From Gammaproteobacteria bacterium (GTDB lineage Bacteria; Pseudomonadota; Gammaproteobacteria; SZUA-21), in contig JALUUZ010000419.1 in the NCBI GenBank assembly GCA_027021095.1, positions 1-8,387 on the forward strand: a stretch of DNA of 8,387 bases, read 5' to 3'. Of the stretch, positions 5,849-8,387 are shown piece by piece (within the stretch, counting starts at the first letter, position 1; each line of letters opens with the position of its first letter). The translations under genes and the position numbers were made by a program. The notes under the pieces are model-generated. The model saw nothing but the letters and a program-made list of their open reading frames with translations. It had not been told where the DNA came from and did not search any database.

Positions 5849-8387
5849 ATGTTATCTGAGCTGTACAGACTGCGAAAAGCGATTTCCCTGCGGGTCGCCA
5901 CGACCTTCGCGCTGACACCGGCAGTGTGTTTCGCGGCTGCCGTCTACCTTGGTTTTCTGTCACTCGGGGAACTGTGGCGGCTCGCTGAAAAGCAATGGTT
6001 TCTCTGGTTTATCGCCGCCATGCTGGTCTGGGCGTTTTTCCACTTTTTTTCTTTCTTGGACCCGGTGTTCAAGTGGATCGCCTACGACCGCAATAACCAG
6101 GATGCGCCCCTGCAGCTGCACAAACGGCTGTCTTTTTTCAGCCGCAGTTACTGGACCCTGTTTGCGCTCTATGCCATCGTGTCACCGCTGCTGATCAACC
6201 TGAGCCTGCAGCAGACACTGACCGGCAGAAGCGTTGCGCATACACTTGGCTTTATTCTGCTGCAACTGGCGCTTACTTACCTGGTCGCGATCCCGACCTA
6301 CCTGAAAGTCCATGACGAACTCGGCCGCCTGGTACGTTTCCTGGGGATCAACCGGGTCTACAACGCACTCGAGACACGCTTCGTCCAGGTCGGTGCTGTG
6401 ATTCCCGTACTTTCTCTGACCCTGTTCAGTACCTTCTACCTGCGCAGCGCCAGCGACCCGGAATGGCAGGTCATCGCCGCCGCACTCGGGCTGGCGCTGT
6501 TCTCGCTGGCCAGTACCAACGCGATCACACGCAGTATCCGCAGTGCGCTGCTGCCGGTACAGAAGATACTCGGCCGCAGTGGTGCAACGGCCAATACCAA
6601 TTTCTCCAACCTGAAACCGCAGTCGACCGATGAGATCGGCTACCTGACCCAGGCGATCGGCAAGGTCTTCAAACGCCTGGCCGACCAACAATCACATATG
6701 CACGCGATCGTCGGCAATGCCGCAGAAGGAATCATCGTGGTCGACTCGAAAGGCATCGTCGACACCTTCAACCTGGCGGCTGAAAGGCTGTTCGGCTACA
6801 ACGCAAGCGAGGCACGCGGGCTGTCGCTGTCGCGCCTGCTTCCGGCACTGACCACCGACCTGCAGACACCACATGTCGCCGACGGAGAGCAGGAGATCGA
6901 AGGCATCCATCGCAGCGGCCGGCACATCGCCATGTCAGTCCGGGTCAGTACCATGCAGCGCAGCGGCGAAACCATGTTCACCTGCATGGTAGCAGACATC
7001 ACCGCACGCAAGGCCGCACAACGGAAACAGAAAAAAGCCGAGGCGCGTTACCGTGACCTGGTGGAGACCGCACATGACCTGGTGTGGATCACTGATGCGG
7101 ACGGCAGGTGGATCTACCTGAACAATGCGGCAAAGACTATCTACGGGCTCGAGCCGGAGGCCATGCTCGGGCGCAATATCAGTGAATTCCGCGACCCGTC
7201 CTATGCCAGCCAGGAATCAGCGGCGTTCGACGAAATCCTCAGCGGCAAGGAGCTGCAGCAGTTCGAAACCGTACACCTGGACAAGGATGGCAAGGCACAC
7301 TACCTGAGCTTCAACGCCAAGGCGCAATGCGATCTGCTCGGCAACGTGCAGCAGATTACCGGCACCGCTCGTGATATCTCCGAGAAAAAAGCCTATGAAA
7401 AACAGCTGGCCTACCAGGCAGAACATGATGTACTGACCGGGCTTTACAATCGCCGCTACTTTCAGCGTGAACTGGAGCGGGTCACCGCGCGGGTCATGCG
7501 CAGTGCCGCCACCTGCGGCCTGTTGTATATAGATCTGGATCAGTTTAAATACATCAACGACACACTCGGCCATGCCGCCGGCGACCGCCTGTTGGTCGAA
7601 ATCGCTGACCTGCTGTCCAACAATATGCGCGAGGGCGAACTGCTGGCAAGGTTTGGTGGCGACGAGTTTACCATGCTGTTGTACAATATCGCCGAAAACA
7701 ATCTCTACAGCACCGCCGAGAAGTTCCGCAACCTGTTTCACGACTACAAGTTTTTTCATACCGGTAACGCAATCAACATCACCTGCAGCATCGGCGTCGC
7801 GCTGCTCGACAGCAGCATCAAGAGCGCCGAGGAAATCATGGCGCATGCCGACATGGCCTGCCACATGGCCAAGTCAGGGGGACGCAACTGCGTCTATCTC
7901 TATAACCCGGGCGAGGAAAACGAAAAGGGCATGGCCGCCGACATGGGCTGGGCCTCGCGGGTCAAGGACATGCTCAACCAGGACCGGATGATACAAACCT
8001 ACCAGCCTATCGTCTCGATCGAAACCGGCCAGATCGACAGCTACGAAGTATTGTTACGTATGCCATGCGATGACGGGCCGATGATTCTGCCCGGCGGTTT
8101 TCTGCCGGCGGCAGAGCGTTTTGGCCTGATCCAGAACATCGACCGCTGGGTCACGCAGAAGTCGATCGAACACCTGGACCAGTTGCACCAGCGCGGCGAA
8201 CGCATCCGCCTGTCGATCAACCTGTCGGGCCACGCCTTCGACGACAAGTCACTGCTGCCACTGATCCGAAAACTGCTGCACCAGTCCGCGCTCGATCCAG
8301 CCTACCTGACCTTCGAGATCACCGAGTCGGCAGCGATCAAAAACATGGAGCGCGCAGTCAGATTGATCAGCGAGCTGAAGGAGCTCG
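5849..8387 (+). CDS. Membrane PAS-PAS-GGDEF-EAL c-di-GMP signalling protein (3' end cut by window)
   Basis: 846 codons are visible and the frame is still open at the right edge. In order: six hydrophobic segments (about residues 17-40, 50-70, 100-120, 131-152, 180-199, 205-225), a HAMP-like linker (about 226-282), PAS 1 (about 283-385), PAS 2 (about 400-515), GGDEF (about 518-685) and the start of EAL (from about 702). GGDEF is intact (603-607, ARFGGDEF) with DLDQFKYIND at 562-571, so it probably makes c-di-GMP. The inhibitory site is degenerate: R594-x-x-E597 instead of RxxD. EAL reads EVL (733-735) but keeps the metal-binding E733, N791 (SINLSG) and E823/E826 (FEITES); later catalytic motifs lie beyond the edge, so phosphodiesterase activity is likely but unproven. 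The six-segment sensor is not a type I can name. An in-frame TAA at 5834-5836 makes the ATG at 5849 the first possible start; its ribosome site is weak. Confidence 0.9.
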   Translation, partial: MLSELYRLRKAISLRVATTFALTPAVCFAAAVYLGFLSLGELWRLAEKQWFLWFIAAMLVWAFFHFFSFLDPVFKWIAYDRNNQDAPLQLHKRLSFFSRSYWTLFALYAIVSPLLINLSLQQTLTGRSVAHTLGFILLQLALTYLVAIPTYLKVHDELGRLVRFLGINRVYNALETRFVQVGAVIPVLSLTLFSTFYLRSASDPEWQVIAAALGLALFSLASTNAITRSIRSALLPVQKILGRSGATANTNFSNLKPQSTDEIGYLTQAIGKVFKRLADQQSHMHAIVGNAAEGIIVVDSKGIVDTFNLAAERLFGYNASEARGLSLSRLLPALTTDLQTPHVADGEQEIEGIHRSGRHIAMSVRVSTMQRSGETMFTCMVADITARKAAQRKQKKAEARYRDLVETAHDLVWITDADGRWIYLNNAAKTIYGLEPEAMLGRNISEFRDPSYASQESAAFDEILSGKELQQFETVHLDKDGKAHYLSFNAKAQCDLLGNVQQITGTARDISEKKAYEKQLAYQAEHDVLTGLYNRRYFQRELERVTARVMRSAATCGLLYIDLDQFKYINDTLGHAAGDRLLVEIADLLSNNMREGELLARFGGDEFTMLLYNIAENNLYSTAEKFRNLFHDYKFFHTGNAINITCSIGVALLDSSIKSAEEIMAHADMACHMAKSGGRNCVYLYNPGEENEKGMAADMGWASRVKDMLNQDRMIQTYQPIVSIETGQIDSYEVLLRMPCDDGPMILPGGFLPAAERFGLIQNIDRWVTQKSIEHLDQLHQRGERIRLSINLSGHAFDDKSLLPLIRKLLHQSALDPAYLTFEITESAAIKNMERAVRLISELKEL

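Noticed and set aside
7217..7864. 215-codon minus-strand frame inside the signalling gene
   Set aside because: It is antisense to conserved PAS and GGDEF sequence and has no recognisable domain.

Overview
The window looks like chromosomal DNA from a gammaproteobacterium. The reasons are a TrkH-type potassium transporter subunit, a KdpE-like response regulator, a TakP-like TRAP binding protein and a PAS-GGDEF-EAL signalling protein, together with moderately GC-rich coding sequence and REP-like palindromes between genes. I cannot place it at genus level from sequence alone. There is no rRNA, tRNA, CRISPR array, transposase or recognisable multigene defence or biosynthetic system.

Layout. Positions 1-310 hold no gene but contain a compact repeat module: a 50-bp direct repeat present twice, and a 21-bp inverted repeat flanking the second copy, all built from small perfect hairpins. 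A complete MBL-fold/beta-CASP protein (311-1666, minus) follows. It is divergent from a complete short-chain dehydrogenase (1870-2598, plus). The 203-bp gap between them has two abutting palindromes and a good sigma70-type promoter that would leave the dehydrogenase almost leaderless.

Positions 2624-4171 are the most unusual part. A KdpE-like response regulator (minus) and a TrkH potassium channel subunit (plus) point away from each other, and both have lost their 5' ends at one point near 3227-3245. The regulator lacks about its first 25 residues, including the receiver's acidic pocket. TrkH lacks about its first 170, including the first pore-loop repeat. The simplest reading is one deletion, or an assembly join, that removed both starts and whatever lay between them. 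Each remnant runs on open into the antisense of the other, so an automatic annotation would show two long genes, one of normal TrkH length, that are really half shadow.

Convergent with the trkH remnant is an orphan TRAP solute-binding lipoprotein (4189-5304, minus) with a twin-arginine signal, a lipobox and a strong ribosome binding site. A 544-bp gene-free stretch (5305-5848) with a few palindromes follows. The window ends inside a large membrane-bound c-di-GMP protein (5849-8387, plus, open at the right edge): six membrane segments, a HAMP-like linker, two PAS domains, GGDEF and the start of EAL.

The genes do not form one pathway. They read as separate units for RNA or nucleic-acid hydrolysis, carbonyl reduction, a damaged potassium-uptake locus, uptake of a small organic acid, and second-messenger signalling.
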